NCBI RefSeq assembly: GCF_047495875.1
Contig: NC_092463.1
Location: forward strand, 20,573,224 to 20,637,223
DNA from: Pithys albifrons albifrons
Taxonomy: Eukaryota; Chordata; Aves; Passeriformes; Thamnophilidae
Length of the DNA: 64,000 nt
Direction of reading: 5' to 3'
The notes below the pieces were generated by a model. That model was given only the letters and a program-made list of their open reading frames with translations. It ran no database searches and was not told the origin of the DNA. This document shows positions 25,881 to 36,770 of this stretch, piece after piece. The first letter of the stretch is position 1, and each line of letters opens with the position of its first letter. The position numbers and the translations under genes were made by a program.

Positions 25881-26899
25881 TTATATGGTTGTACAAATTT
25901 ATATTATTAATGCATTCTAAAGCCCTGGGCAGCTGCAAACTTCTCTGGAACCTCCAAATTTAAAAAAAAAAAAAAATTAAATAGGTGGCATCCAGCATCT
26001 CCCCTTACTGTGCTGCATGGCACAGGTATTAGGAACTAGCATTGCTCTTCAGCAGCTGGACCCATCTCTTCCTCAAAGTTTTGGTGAAAATAGCTGAAAT
26101 CTCTCACAGGCAGAAGGACTGTGATGCTAATCTGTCTGATGCTTCCAATCAGAAAGGAATTAATAAATTATGTGCAATGTGTTTGGAACTTATTTAAAGA
26201 CATATGAAACACCATTATTTGAAAAAGACACAGACACAAAACTCAAAATATCTGAGAAGACAACAGTGAGGCAGTCAGCATTGCACCATTTATAATAAGA
26301 ATAATCTTATTCTTAATCACAGATCAGACCAGTCTTCCAATGTGCAGACTGGAACGCACCAAAACCTGTAGTGATCTAAACTAATCTCTTTCTATTTCTG
26401 AAATATTATTCCAGCTAAGAAGAAATCTGTCTTCTGGTCTGTTTAATTAGCCCAATACTACATGCACAGATGGCATTTGGAACTGAAGTTGGATAAAATG
26501 CAGTGATGGATCTGTTTTCTAATGAAGCACTGGACTAAGCTTACCAGTACACTTCACATCACTCCCAAAATTGTCTTCGCTCCCTCTACAAGCCCAGAAG
26601 CAGTCACTGTGACTGGAAATATGACCAGTGGTCATCACAGAGCTCCCAGCTCCACAGGCAGAGCAGGATGATGAACTGTATTTCCAAGATATCAAAAAGA
26701 CATGTTAATTTTGTGATGTAAGTTGACCCTGATTTACAGGCACTGGGCAATAACAAAACACAAATACTTTCATAAAACAATTAGGACATGTGTTACTTCT
26801 GAATTTCCACATGGACATGTCTTCAGAGATTCAGTCATAAAAGTACATAATCACCAAAATATTTTCCTTTTATCAATAATACATGCTTTATAAACCTTT

Positions 26900-27070
26900 A
26901 TTCCTGAAGCACTGCCACACTTTTAGGAGGTAATTATGATTGTTCCCATATTATTGCTGGAAAATGATGCACAGCTCCTGTGATTGACTTTGCCAAGGTC
27001 AGGAAATGATTTAGTGGTGCAGCTCAAAATAGCTTATTCCAAGTCCTCTGTTGTAAACACTAGTCTCCAT
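26900..27070 (-). mobile_element. MIR/CORE-SINE relic
   Basis: On the minus strand the sequence follows the MIR core and tail in order: GAGCTGCACCACTAAAT, CTGACCTTGGCAAAGTCA, CTGTGCATCATTTTCC, then ATATGGGAACAATCATAATT ACCTCCT. The tRNA-derived head upstream is badly decayed. MIR-type elements are ancient amniote SINEs and survive in birds only as old copies. Confidence 0.65.
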
Positions 27071-30000
27071 TTCCTCCATCAGGCAATTGCCTCTGGGGGA
27101 AAGAAGATTTGAGGATGCGGGAAGAAAACACAGGCACATTTGGTAGTCAATACTGATGAAATCAGGTAATACTGTTCTATAATGGTTAGAAAACCTGCTG
27201 TGCTTATCTAGATGTAATCATCTTCTAACAATTACTTCTGGCAGTATCTTACAGTATTTCTGTCACCTTTCCACTGACAAAGCCTTTATTTCTTATTATT
27301 GCATTACTTATAATGTCTTTTGCCAGCCCACCCAGCATGTTTCTTAAATAATTATAAGTTGTAATATATTTCTGGCAGCAGAGACAAAGAACTCCACTGC
27401 TACCAGTGGGAGATTAGCAATCTCTTTCATTAGCAATTGTAAAGAATATTCTATTATTATAAATTACAATTTTTATTACTGTCATTATTATTTAACAGCA
27501 AGTCGCATGTTTGAGATGACAGGGCTTCCATTTTCATAGTAAGTCGTGCCATAAGAGCATTTCAATGATGGGTCAATATCCTTCTATCTGTCTGTTTAGA
27601 TATTTATGGGTGCATTTCACAGGGCTTTCTGAACACCTAACTGAGAAAAATAATCTACTAGATGCAGATAGATTTTCTTTCTCACACAGACACAAATAAG
27701 CTCATCTCTTCTAGCTTTTGGGTTTTTTTTGGTTTAGCTTTGTGCGTGTGTGTGTGTTAGTGGATGAATTTTGGTTGGTTGTTGGTTTCGGTTGGTTTGG
27801 ATTTTGGTTATTTAGTTGGCTTGGTTTTGCTGTTCTTTCCTGTATTTGCAAACTATTTTTTCTTCCAAAATTCTAGAAAAGACATGAGTTTTCATTTTTC
27901 CTTAAAACAATTTGTCACTCCAGGGGTGACAAAAGAAAAGGGAGGGGGAAGATCTACTTTAGAAGTTTTGTGAAGAAAGATTACTTTGCCTTTCACTGTT
28001 GTTACACATCATTGTCACTGACGGAATTTCCTTTAGTGACAGGAAGTTTTTCAGATCCCAGTCCTGTAGTTTAATCACCCGTACAACTTATAGGTATAAT
28101 GAAAGGAATGACATAGAGAGAGGAAAAAAGTGAATGAGGTGGGATTATAGTGGGATAAATTGATGCTATATAATAAAATAAATGGTGTGAGAATGCTCTT
28201 TGAGAATGATAGCTTGCCTAAGTTGCTTCAGAAGGCTGAGACATTTTAAAATATTCGTCCTCCTGGCTTCTATACATTCTTAATTGTTTTTACAGGTAAT
28301 GAAAGGTAAAAAACAGGTAAAAAATCTGCAGGAATTTTAACAGATCTGATCCCAAAACAAGATTTAAACTATTACCTTTCCCCTTTCTCTGCCATGGGGT
28401 GTGGCTCATGCCTGCAGGCAGATAATACAGGAATGGCTGAAATGGTTATAGTCTTTGTTGCCTCTCAGTTTTTTTGCCGACAATTACTAGCACTGCAGCA
28501 GGGTCTACTGAGCAGTTCAGCAAACATTTTAGGACACTAGATAGTGGCATTGTCAGAAATCATCCACATCTATGTCATTTAGAAGCATTTACAAATCACA
28601 TATTTTTTTCTCTCCAGAGGAGTTGGTAAACTGTAGTTGAGGTTTGTAGCAGACAGCAAAGATGGCAACCATTTCATTCAGCCTAGCCAAGTCTGCTGCT
28701 ATGAGTTAGAAGGGCATGATGCTGTTACAAAATGTCTTAAAGTACAAAGTGTTCTTCTGATGTAACATACGGGGAAAAAATAGGATTCTTAGTTGGGATA
28801 ACAACTTGTAGTAGTCACCCACAGAGTCTGTACACAGTTGTAATTCGCTCTCATGGCTAATCACAGCCATTTCTGAACTCAGGACTGTCATCAAACAAGT
28901 CCTAGGGAGAGAATTGCAACCTTGTGAGTGCAGTAAGTGGCCATCTATTATTTCAGTGTCATAGGTTTCCCAGATCTCTGCTTCAACTGCTAATTTTCTG
29001 AACAAAAACAGAACAAGTCATATTTGTGTAGTATGACATTGGATCAGATGAGTTGTCATCACAATTAGGCCAAATTTTCACTAGTCCTCCTACTGAACCC
29101 TAAAGTAAGAAGGTCTATTAGAAGTAAGGAGCATGTTTACACAGCTGGATACATACACAGATAAGGGCTCTGCCTGCACAGGGAACTGGCTTGTCACACA
29201 CAACATATTTGATCTGGAAAATTTACTGTACAGCCATCCATAGGAAATACAGGTTTTATCTACACCTAGAAACATGGAATTAAGAACAGGAATTTCAGTG
29301 TGACTGTCGGCTGTTTACATCCATTCTACAGTAGATAATAATAGATATTTCAAACTGAATTTCCAGGAATCACAAGATAGAATTATACAGAGCAAAACTT
29401 CATCTGGATTCTAACATACTGTATCTATTTGTCATGTCCAAAAAAATTGAATTTAAACTTATATAGACTCTGCCATCAAGCTTTCTACTTTAATATATAC
29501 ATCCTAGGCTTTTGAAGGGGGAAGCATTTAGGGTGGCAGATCTGCCGCTGCTATCATACATATTCAAACGGCTATGGTATTCAGCAAGTTGGATATTGTA
29601 AGGTTTATAGATAGTCTTGTATTTGGTATAATACTGGTCTAATAATGCATGGATTCTTGTCCTTTACACAAAACTGTGGTTTAGTTGGTGTTTTGTTTCC
29701 AGGAGGGAAAGCCTTGACTAAATCCATTTCAAAATATTTTTGATTCTGAGCTTAGGGCAACTGAATCATTCCTCAGTTCAAAGACATCAGTGTTATTCAA
29801 GACAGAAATTCTCTCTTTTTATCCACCTGCCACCTGTACTTGAAAATATAACATCTTACTTTTTAACTGATAAAAGCACATAAAGAAATTACAGTTTCAA
29901 TAGGATTCCTCTTAAACTTTTTCAAAAACTTTGGATACCAAGATAATAACTCCCATATCGCTGAAAAATGCCATTTGATAGGTAATCAACAAATAGCCTC

Positions 30001-32818
30001 ACAAACCTCTTCCAGTTTCTGCTGTATACAAAGTACTAAAATGTCATGCCCAAAGACAGGAAGCACATCAAATGGATCAGAAGAGCCTCTAATCTAGTTG
30101 CTAAGTTTTGAGCTTCAATATTAGAAACTAAATTCATTGCTAAAGATTTCACCAATACACTATGAAATTTTACAACTTAATAAATTCTGTTTGAAAATAT
30201 TCCTTTAATTATTGAAGATATAAATCATTATATTTAACAAACCTTGAGGATTCTTTCATGGCTATTTATAGGATTTCATTTATGATGGTGGCAATAATGG
30301 CTATGGAAGCTCTGGTTGGGTTGACAAAAATATCTGTTCAAAATTTATGGGGATCTGAGATAAAGTTCCCAAACAGACACTCAGCAAAGAGAGAGAGAAC
30401 AGTGTTATAGAAGCAACCATAATTATGGGAAAAAACCCACTGTGGATATATTATTTATGATGGATAGCAACCAATCCCAGGGCAGCTTCCTTTGGAAAAA
30501 TGATTGTACATTTGTTTATTTGAAACCTTTTTTATTTGATCATCTATCTTTGGCTGATTTTATTGCACATGAGAGCAAACCCCGTGATACTGAAGAGAGT
30601 TGTTTGCTAGGCATAAATCTGTATTAATGTCAACTTCTTAATTCTTACTTTATACAAAGCACTTGGGAAACAACTTGTAATGTTTGAAACAACAGTGAAG
30701 GCACCTCTAACTCATCTCCTTACTCCTCTTTATTTCAGGTAACTCAAGCAGAGTAATTGGTCAGGCTAAAGCCCATGACCCTCTAAGTGTGGATCTAGAT
30801 ATAAGAAATATCAAAAGGCTTAAGGAAATTTCAGCAAGAGAGGCTGTCAGATTTGCAAGACTGCTCCACAGAAACATTTTCCCAAGTTTTAGAGGAAGAA
30901 GAAAAACGCAATTGGGTAACCTTAGCTGGGAGGTGATGCACATGGAAAACTGCAGATGTTTCTCAGTTTAACTTTCTGTATGATAATGTACTGTTCCATT
31001 GGTATTTTAAGCAGGTTTTCACATGTAGTGTCATCTACTTGCTGTTATGATGGGAATCATTCTCACTGTTTTATCTGAGAAATATCATCCTGACTTGCAT
31101 GTAGCAATGACTTTTTAAACATACTCTGCTACTGAAAGAAACTGTACCTTTGGAGAGATGTGAGAAGCTAATAAAGAGTCTGTAGGACAGCTTGTTTTGG
31201 TAGCACAGGCCCAAGACAACTTACAGTGTTTGTGGACAGCTGCTACCAAACTGAATTATAGTTATAAAAAATCCTAGAGTGAGAGTACCCTCTCTTTCTG
31301 AAACATTAAACAATGTCAAGGTCTTTTTGACTGCCTTAAGGAGGCCTCATATGTGTATGAATCATGAAGGCAAAGCAAAGGATGACCACCATCTTAGAGC
31401 AGGACAAGCAAGCATGTTGCCACTTAACACATCTAATACGGAATTCCAGATGTCAGTGTCACAGCACACAGCCTCCTATAGGACCGTTTCCACCTGCTGA
31501 AAGGCCAGGTCTCAGGTAAGTCATCAGTAAGCCTCTTCTTGGTTTCCACATCACCTGCAAAAAAGAGGTGATCATACCTGCTCACCACCTACTGTGTATT
31601 TGGTTCTTATTAGGATTTCATTAATCAGTTAATGGCTACAAAGCAGACAGAAAACATTAACAAATATTCACATCAATTCAGAGGTGTAAATTGATGTTTG
31701 CTAATAGAATTTTCTCACTGTGCAACACTTTGCTTACCAAAGTCTGTCACCTGATGCTATTACAGCTAATTGAGTCAGTCTCTTCAGGAATGTTTCAGTG
31801 TTTTCGACAGAATTTCCTTGTGAGTCTTTTCTGAAATATATTATTTTGAATGCTACTGATGAGGTATTTTTTAATCTTTTGCATTTCCTATGTAATCCTC
31901 ACATCACTGTTGAAGATTTTGCTTTAAGCTTAATACCAGCTTGGGCCTTAGATTTTCTGTTATTAATTTCTCCCAGCATTAGGAACTTAAATCAAGACAA
32001 TACTTTGTTACCTACAGAATTTCCTCCTTCTCTTACCCCAGGAACAGCAAACAAACAAAAAATGATCATCAATGCTATATCTTTTTTATTTTGTGGTGAA
32101 TACACCAGACCACAACAGTTGCCTCTCCTTGCTACAAGGACAACCCATTGGATAATTGAATCATTCCAACTTTGTTATCCAGGAAAATGCATGTGTAATT
32201 AATCCCTACACAAGGAGTAGCAACTTCATCAGAGGAGACTGATTAGGCTCATTTTAGAATTACCCTACATTTTGTGGAACAACAGGACTGAGTATCCAGA
32301 AATCTTTTACAGAAGAAGGTGGCTGAACTTCAGTCTAAGTGTAGGCTCAGAGACACCTTTTTTATTACTATTTTTTGCTTTGCATGTGCTTAGAAAATGT
32401 CTCCAAGACTAAGAGAGCAAAATTAATGAAAATTTTGAGCGTCTATATAGTAAACTGTCACCTCTTGTCAAGACTTTATATTTTGTTAATGAAATAAAGA
32501 ACAAGCTCAAAAAAGTTCTAAAAGCTGAAATTTCTTAAGAAAACTAATATTCTCATAATGCAAAGTGTTTTTGACAGTATACGCTTAACTTGTTACTGCT
32601 GTCATGTTAAAACTCACCTTCTTGTCAACTCAGCTGACAGATTTTTAAGAGACTCATTGCAACTCAGAGAGGAGCTTATCTGTTTCCTAATAAAAATAAA
32701 ACAAGTTTTTTGTAGTTTTTTTAATCAAATTAATTCTTTTTCATTCCATTGCACTCAAAACACCTCTTTTTATACAAGAATGATGCGAAGAATGAACAGA
32801 TGGTCTTGTTTATAACTA
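27071..32818. other. Non-coding stretch with one candidate exon
   Basis: No transposon or gene is clear. T/G-rich low complexity lies near 27718-27800. A 134-codon frame at 31798-32202 (+) and a 99-codon frame at 28706-29005 (-) show no recognisable domain and are not called. The only exon-like object is at 30739-30971. Confidence 0.45.
30739..30971 (+). CDS. Candidate orphan coding exon (unrecognised)
   Basis: A strong splice-acceptor pattern stands just upstream: a CTAAC branch-like motif, then a pyrimidine tract ending TTTATTTCAG at 30739. From there one frame stays open for about 77 codons to a TAA at 30969-30971. The peptide is charged and looks non-random, with an Arg/Lys-rich amphipathic part including SAREAVRFARLLHR and then FRGRRKTQLG. 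There is no in-frame ATG in the useful part (the open frame is carried by a GTG codon), so if real it is a downstream or terminal exon of a longer gene. I do not recognise the family. It could be a chance frame. Confidence 0.3.
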
Positions 32819-33436
32819 GAGAATCAAAGAATGGTGGTTGGGGGTTATGAGAGGCCTCTAGAGGTCATCTAGTCCAACCTCCCTGCTAAAGCAGGCTCAC
32901 CTAGAGCAGAGTAGGCTGCACAGGACTGCTTTGAGGTGGCTTCTGAATATCTTCAGAGAAGTAGACTCCACAACCTTTCTAGGCAGTCTGTTCCAGTGAT
33001 CTGTACCTTCTAAGTAAAGAAGATGGAACTTCCTATATTTCCGTTTGTGTCTGTAGCACCATGTCCTGTCCGTGCTTGGCACCACTGAAAAGGCCATAGC
33101 CTCATTCTCTTGACAGCCTCACTTGAAATACCTACATACAGAGAGAAGAAACCCTCTCATTTGAGGGGATCTTGAGGTTTAACAGGCCTATCCCTCAGTC
33201 TTTCTTCATCACAGAGGTGTTCCAATCCACTAATCATCTTTGCTGCCCTTCCTTGGACCTGCTCCAGGAGCTCCATGTCTCTCTTGTATTTAGGACCCCA
33301 GAAATGGACACAGCATTTTAGTAAGACTGACTAGAGAGGCAGCATCACGCCCCTTGACCTGCTGCCAATATTCTTCCAAATGCACTGTAGGACATCATTG
33401 GCCATAAATGGCACACTGCTTGCTCATGGACAGCTT
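32819..33436 (-). mobile_element. CR1 LINE 3' end, abutting an ITPRIPL1-like fragment
   Basis: The minus-strand CR1 3' UTR and 3' coding end are seen, with the terminal octamer relic (GAATCAAAGAATGG) at 32820 and motifs such as CTAGTCCAACCTCCCTGCTAAAG on the plus strand. The element reads through to TGCTCATGGACAGCTT at ~33436, where CR1 homology stops abruptly and ITPRIPL1-like coding sequence begins. The junction is a rearrangement or an insertion boundary. Confidence 0.9.
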
Positions 33437-33437
33437 C

Positions 33438-33667
33438 ATTGCCCTGATTCCCCCCCAAGGGCACAACTTCCACCTGGAGCTGGACACTTCAGGGCACATA
33501 CCTGGGACAAACTTCTGCGTCCAAGTGAAAATGGTGTGCACATGCAAAAGTGAGCAGCAGACTGAGAACATGAAGTACTTCATCCATCCCTCCAAGGAGC
33601 AGCAGAGGGGATATGAAGAGTCCAGCTTTCTAAAGGCTCTCTGCACCAGATCCTACCCAGATGTGAA
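33438..33667 (+). pseudogene. Truncated ITPRIPL1-like gene fragment (internal slice)
   Basis: This block repeats, with scattered substitutions, bases ~34951-35180 of the intact gene downstream, i.e. roughly protein residues 215-290. Shared peptide landmarks are IPPQGH, FHLELDTSGHIPG, VCTC, FIHPS, EQQRG and LCTRSY. The frame is still open, but the fragment lacks everything 5' (signal/TM region, acidic linker, start of the Mab-21 domain) and everything 3'. A CR1 lies directly upstream, and a CR1 tail plus the resident gene's promoter lies directly downstream. It is best read as the remains of a neighbouring tandem copy. No function is expected. Confidence 0.88.
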
Positions 33668-33973
33668 GTCAGGGCTTGTACTCCATGATCCTGCAGGGTC
33701 CCTTCCAACATGGATATTCCCTGTGATTGCTGCTGGAGGGCAGATGATAATAAATCCAAAAGAAAGACCAATGGAAGTTCTTTGAAGAAGATTAACTCTG
33801 GGGCAGCCTTAACCTTTACACCAGGGCCACTCGGAGTTCCTAAGCCAGGGTGGGGACAAAGGGTGGGGCTGGCCTGGCTGTGATGCCTGCAGTGTCGGTG
33901 ACATCACAGAGGTCATGTCACAATGGGGGCAGCTATAAATGTCCCCAGCAGGTAACACTGCCTCAGTAGAGCC
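33667..33973 (+). repeat. 5' flank of ITPRIPL1-like gene, copy 1 of a ~306-bp direct repeat
   Basis: The block recurs at 39152-39457 in the same orientation with about eight mismatches by eye. Its first ~70 bp look like a CR1 3' tail (CCTGCAGGGTCCCTTCCAAC followed by a decayed octamer). The rest is the GC-rich proximal promoter of the gene at 34310. Confidence 0.9.
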
Positions 33974-33983
33974 TGGACAAGTG
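33898..33983 (+). promoter_or_regulatory. Putative core promoter and short first exon of the ITPRIPL1-like gene
   Basis: A TATA box (TATAAAT, 33934-33940) sits 13 bp after a 7-bp inverted repeat, GTGACAT (33898-33904) and ATGTCAC (33915-33921). The inverted repeat includes CRE-like TGACATCA and an AGGTCA half-site. Transcription would start around 33962-33970. A consensus donor GTGAGT at 33984-33989 would end a very short non-coding exon. The same TATA box and inverted repeat are kept in the 39.4 kb copy. The start site and factors are inferred. Confidence 0.6.
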
Positions 33984-34307
33984 GTGAGTGCACACACTGG
34001 GGTGAGGCTGTGCTGGATGAGTGCCAGGGAAGAGGTGCTGCCCCCAGGGCTGGGTTCTCCCTCTGCATCTAAGGGCATTCCCTCATCAGAATGCCTTGGG
34101 CATGCAACAGTGCTGCTGCTGGGGCACTGGCAGAGGCATTGCTGTTTGCCAGCTTCCTGGGGCCCTCTCACTTTTGCCCTCACATCCCTGTAGCTCCCAC
34201 CTGCACTCACCCCACCTCCACGTCTTTCCCTCCCTTCTTTCCTCTCCCCATCCCTCCCTCTCTCTATGCTAGTCCAACTCAAATCCTCCATTCTCTCTTT
34301 TTACAAG
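33984..34307 (+). other. Inferred 5'-UTR intron
   Basis: Donor G|GTGAGTG at 33984 and acceptor CTCTTTTTACAAG at 34307, after a long pyrimidine-rich stretch (34200-34300), would place the exon 2 start two bases before the ATG. Upstream in-frame codons back to 34091 would then be intronic, which supports the start at 34310. No transcript evidence is available here. Confidence 0.5.
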
Positions 34308-34309
34308 CC

Positions 34310-35857
34310 ATGGCTGCTACAGTATTCCTTTTCTTGCTCTTGCAAAGCCTCATCCAGTACCCACAGATGGTGGGTGATGGGCTGGATGAGGACACACATC
34401 TGCGCATGGAGCTGCGAGCAAAGCGTCTGAACCGGGAGATGACTCGGCTGCTGCAGGAGCTGGAGCAGGGCCCACCAGAGAGCAGTGCCAGGGCCTGGGG
34501 AGCCCTGCTGTGGGCTGCCCTGCAGCACTGGCACTTCTGGGCTCTTGTTGGAGTCTTGGTGCTGGTCTTGGGGCCCTGGTTTAGCCGCAGCAGAAGGAAC
34601 CATGGGGCAGGCAACAATGGCGAGGATGAAGAAGGACAAGTCAACGATGATGGAAATGAAGAGGAAGTGGTGAATGAACAAGGCAATGGTCATGCTAACG
34701 ATGCAGAAGAAGACAACAATGTTGTTGACAACCACCTGAGGTGGCTTTTGGAGGAGCACATACAGTGGCCTGTTCAGGATCTGAAGAAAGGTTGCGAGAG
34801 GACAACTATCCTGATGGACAACTTCATCCTTATCATTCAACGCCTCTTGTCAAACACTTTCTACCCGTTGACACAACGAGCCATCGGAGTGGGCAGTGCC
34901 TTTGAAGGTTGGAGTCCCCGTGAGGAGGACATTGTGTACTGTGTACTCGTACCCCTGATTCCCCCCCAAGGGCACACCTTCCACCTGGAGCTAGACACTT
35001 CAGGGCACATACCTGGGAGGAACTTTCACATCCGAGTGGAGCTGGTGTGCACATGCACAAGTGAGCGGCAGAATGAGAACGTGCAGTGCTTCATCCATCC
35101 CTCTGAGGAACAGCAGAGGGGGAATGAGGAGCCCAGCTTCCTAAACACTCTCTGCACCAGATCCTACCTAGATGCGGAGAAAACTGCCCGCTGGTTCCGC
35201 CAATTGGTGGCAGCATCCTGGGGGGCTTTGCCTCAGTCGCACGACTGGTATTTAATGCTGCTGCCCTCTAGCCGTTCCTGCAAATTCAAGCTGAGCAGAC
35301 ACAGAGAGACCCTCACAGTTGAGGTGCTGTTTGGAGTGCGAGAAGGCAACTCAGACATCTTTGTGAGCAGCCAACATACAGAGACCCTCTTCACCCCAAG
35401 CACAATGTGGCCTGAGACCTATGCTGTGGCAGAGATGAAGTTCTTCAGGCACATCACAAGTCGGGCTCCAGATGACAGCTGGCACCTTAAATGCCTGCAG
35501 CTCTTGGCCCATGCTCTGCTGGGCATTGACTTTTCCACTTATACCCTGAAGACCATTGTAATGCACCTCCTGAACACTGTGCCTGTGTCAGGTTGGCGCA
35601 GGAGGCATTTCCTGCTGCGACTGGGGGAGAGTATAGAGTACCTGCGCTCCTCCCTGGCGGAGAAACGTCTTGACCACTTCATTCTAGGCAACCAAAGTGT
35701 TCCTCAGGTGATCAGATTGCCCCCAGATGTCCAATACGCTGAGCCACTCAACCTCTTCCATCACCTGGTACAGGATCTGGCTGCCCACAGCAAGGCAATG
35801 AATGAGTGCCATGAACTGGAAGAGCGGCTTCAAAGGATGCTGCACCATGGCCGTTGA
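34310..35857 (+). CDS. ITPRIPL1: Inositol 1,4,5-trisphosphate receptor-interacting protein-like 1 (ITPRIPL1-like), complete
   Basis: Encodes 515 aa in one exon; human ITPRIPL1 is slightly longer. Residues 1-17 (MAATVFLFLLLQSLIQY) form a hydrophobic signal-like N-terminus. Residues 27-52 are a heptad-like helix (RMELRAKRLNREMTRLLQEL). Residues 66-90 are a single transmembrane segment, and 100-140 a low-complexity Asn/Asp/Glu linker. Residues ~145-490 are the Mab-21-like domain with GVGSAFEGWSPREEDIVY at 193-210, the position of the nucleotidyltransferase-fold GS motif, then FHLELDTSGHIPG and a helical C-terminal half. The family is related to ITPRIP (DANGER), which modulates IP3 receptors; human ITPRIPL1 has been reported as a membrane ligand of CD3 epsilon. 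Catalytic activity is not established for this branch. The ATG at 34310 was chosen because the hydrophobic N-terminus starts there and a splice acceptor lies just before it; the frame is open further upstream to 34091, but that part looks like intron. Bird genomes often carry many such genes, so this may be a paralogue rather than the strict orthologue. Confidence 0.92.
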   Translation: MAATVFLFLLLQSLIQYPQMVGDGLDEDTHLRMELRAKRLNREMTRLLQELEQGPPESSARAWGALLWAALQHWHFWALVGVLVLVLGPWFSRSRRNHGAGNNGEDEEGQVNDDGNEEEVVNEQGNGHANDAEEDNNVVDNHLRWLLEEHIQWPVQDLKKGCERTTILMDNFILIIQRLLSNTFYPLTQRAIGVGSAFEGWSPREEDIVYCVLVPLIPPQGHTFHLELDTSGHIPGRNFHIRVELVCTCTSERQNENVQCFIHPSEEQQRGNEEPSFLNTLCTRSYLDAEKTARWFRQLVAASWGALPQSHDWYLMLLPSSRSCKFKLSRHRETLTVEVLFGVREGNSDIFVSSQHTETLFTPSTMWPETYAVAEMKFFRHITSRAPDDSWHLKCLQLLAHALLGIDFSTYTLKTIVMHLLNTVPVSGWRRRHFLLRLGESIEYLRSSLAEKRLDHFILGNQSVPQVIRLPPDVQYAEPLNLFHHLVQDLAAHSKAMNECHELEERLQRMLHHGR

Positions 35858-36289
35858 ATGAGGTCTTCATACTGAGAGCTGTGCTTGTGGGGCTCACAGT
35901 TGGTGACAGACAACCACCTCATACTGCAGGGAAAAAGAGAGGAGAATGTGGGCCACAGAGAGGGAAGGGGAAACTCTATGCAGCAGCACTCTGCCATTGG
36001 CAGCAGCATTCGCCTCTCAAGAGTCTCCCTAGCACAGCATCCAGTGATGACCAGTGTGGCTTCAAAGACAATGGTCATCTTCCTTTCCCCTCACACTGTC
36101 ACGGCCATTGTGGCCTTTGTAAATGGGCCCAGGAATTCTTTCTGGCACCTATAACATGCGACTGTTCCTTCCCATTGGGAAGGACAAAAACTTATAATAG
36201 AAAGGCAGCTGAGATGTGGGAGAGAGAAAGAAAAAAAGGCAGAGAGGAGGAAATAGCTCTGCTTGCTTGGGATCAGTCAGTGGACTGTA
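35858..36289 (+). other. Proximal 3' UTR of the ITPRIPL1-like gene (inferred)
   Basis: Moderately GC-rich DNA after the TGA at 35855-35857 without repeat signatures. Open frames at 35854-36351 show no recognisable domain and probably are not translated. No AATAAA is seen until the tandem-repeat block. Confidence 0.5.
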
Positions 36290-36770
36290 TTCTCCTTGTC
36301 CCCTTAAGGGACATTCTTAGGTCAGCTTCATACCAATTGTGTGAGACCTGACTTGACCTTTTAATTATATATTTATATAGATTTTATTTAAGATATATAC
36401 TTAGGATATATATGTCATATATTAGTACAATACATATAAATTTATTTAATATATTATTATTTTATATATAAATATAGCACAAATAAATCTCTCACATTTT
36501 CTCCCCTTGTCCCTTGAAGGGATACCTTTAGATCAGCATTGAGCACACTGTGCTGCACCTGACCTTACATATTTTATATAGAAATATATAATTTTTATTT
36601 AATTTAGATATTTATAGTTAATAGGACATATAGCTACATTTATTATAGTATATATATAATTTACTTAAAATACTATTGTTTTATATATAAATAAAGCACT
36701 GATTAATTTCACACAGTCACATCCCTTGTCCCTTGAAGGGACACCATTAGGTCAGCATTGCACCAAGACT
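36290..36770 (+). repeat. About three ~215-bp tandem repeats with a palindromic core, in the gene's 3' flank
   Basis: Each unit starts with a hairpin-forming core, GTCCCTTGAAGGGAC or variants, at 36298-36312, 36509-36522 and 36728-36742. Next comes AGGTCAGCATTG-like sequence, and then an extremely AT-rich arm of ~170 bp ending in ATATAAATA(A)AGCAC-type sequence. Unit spacing is 211 and 219 bp. AAATAAA (36481-36487) and AATAAAG (36690-36696) give potential poly(A) signals, so the block could provide alternative 3' ends. Confidence 0.85.

Larger units (their letters stand above)
21215..26899. other. Long non-coding stretch
   Basis: At 21416-21954 several frames stay open on both strands at once, the longest 143 codons on the minus strand. 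None resembles a protein family, there is no codon pattern I trust, and the simultaneous openness argues for chance. A possible tRNA-derived SINE relic and a microsatellite block are listed separately. Confidence 0.5.

Noticed and set aside
31798..32202. 134-codon plus frame
   Set aside because: It starts on a GTG, has no upstream ATG or recognisable protein similarity and lies in AT-rich DNA. Chance openness is the simpler explanation.
34091..34309. 73-codon N-terminal extension of the ITPRIPL1-like frame
   Set aside because: The extension is proline/serine-rich, looks like pyrimidine-rich intron and is followed by a splice acceptor just before the ATG at 34310, where the family-typical hydrophobic N-terminus begins.
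33809..34840. Minus-strand frames of 135-179 codons opposite the ITPRIPL1-like gene
   Set aside because: Shadows of a GC-rich coding region; no independent homology.
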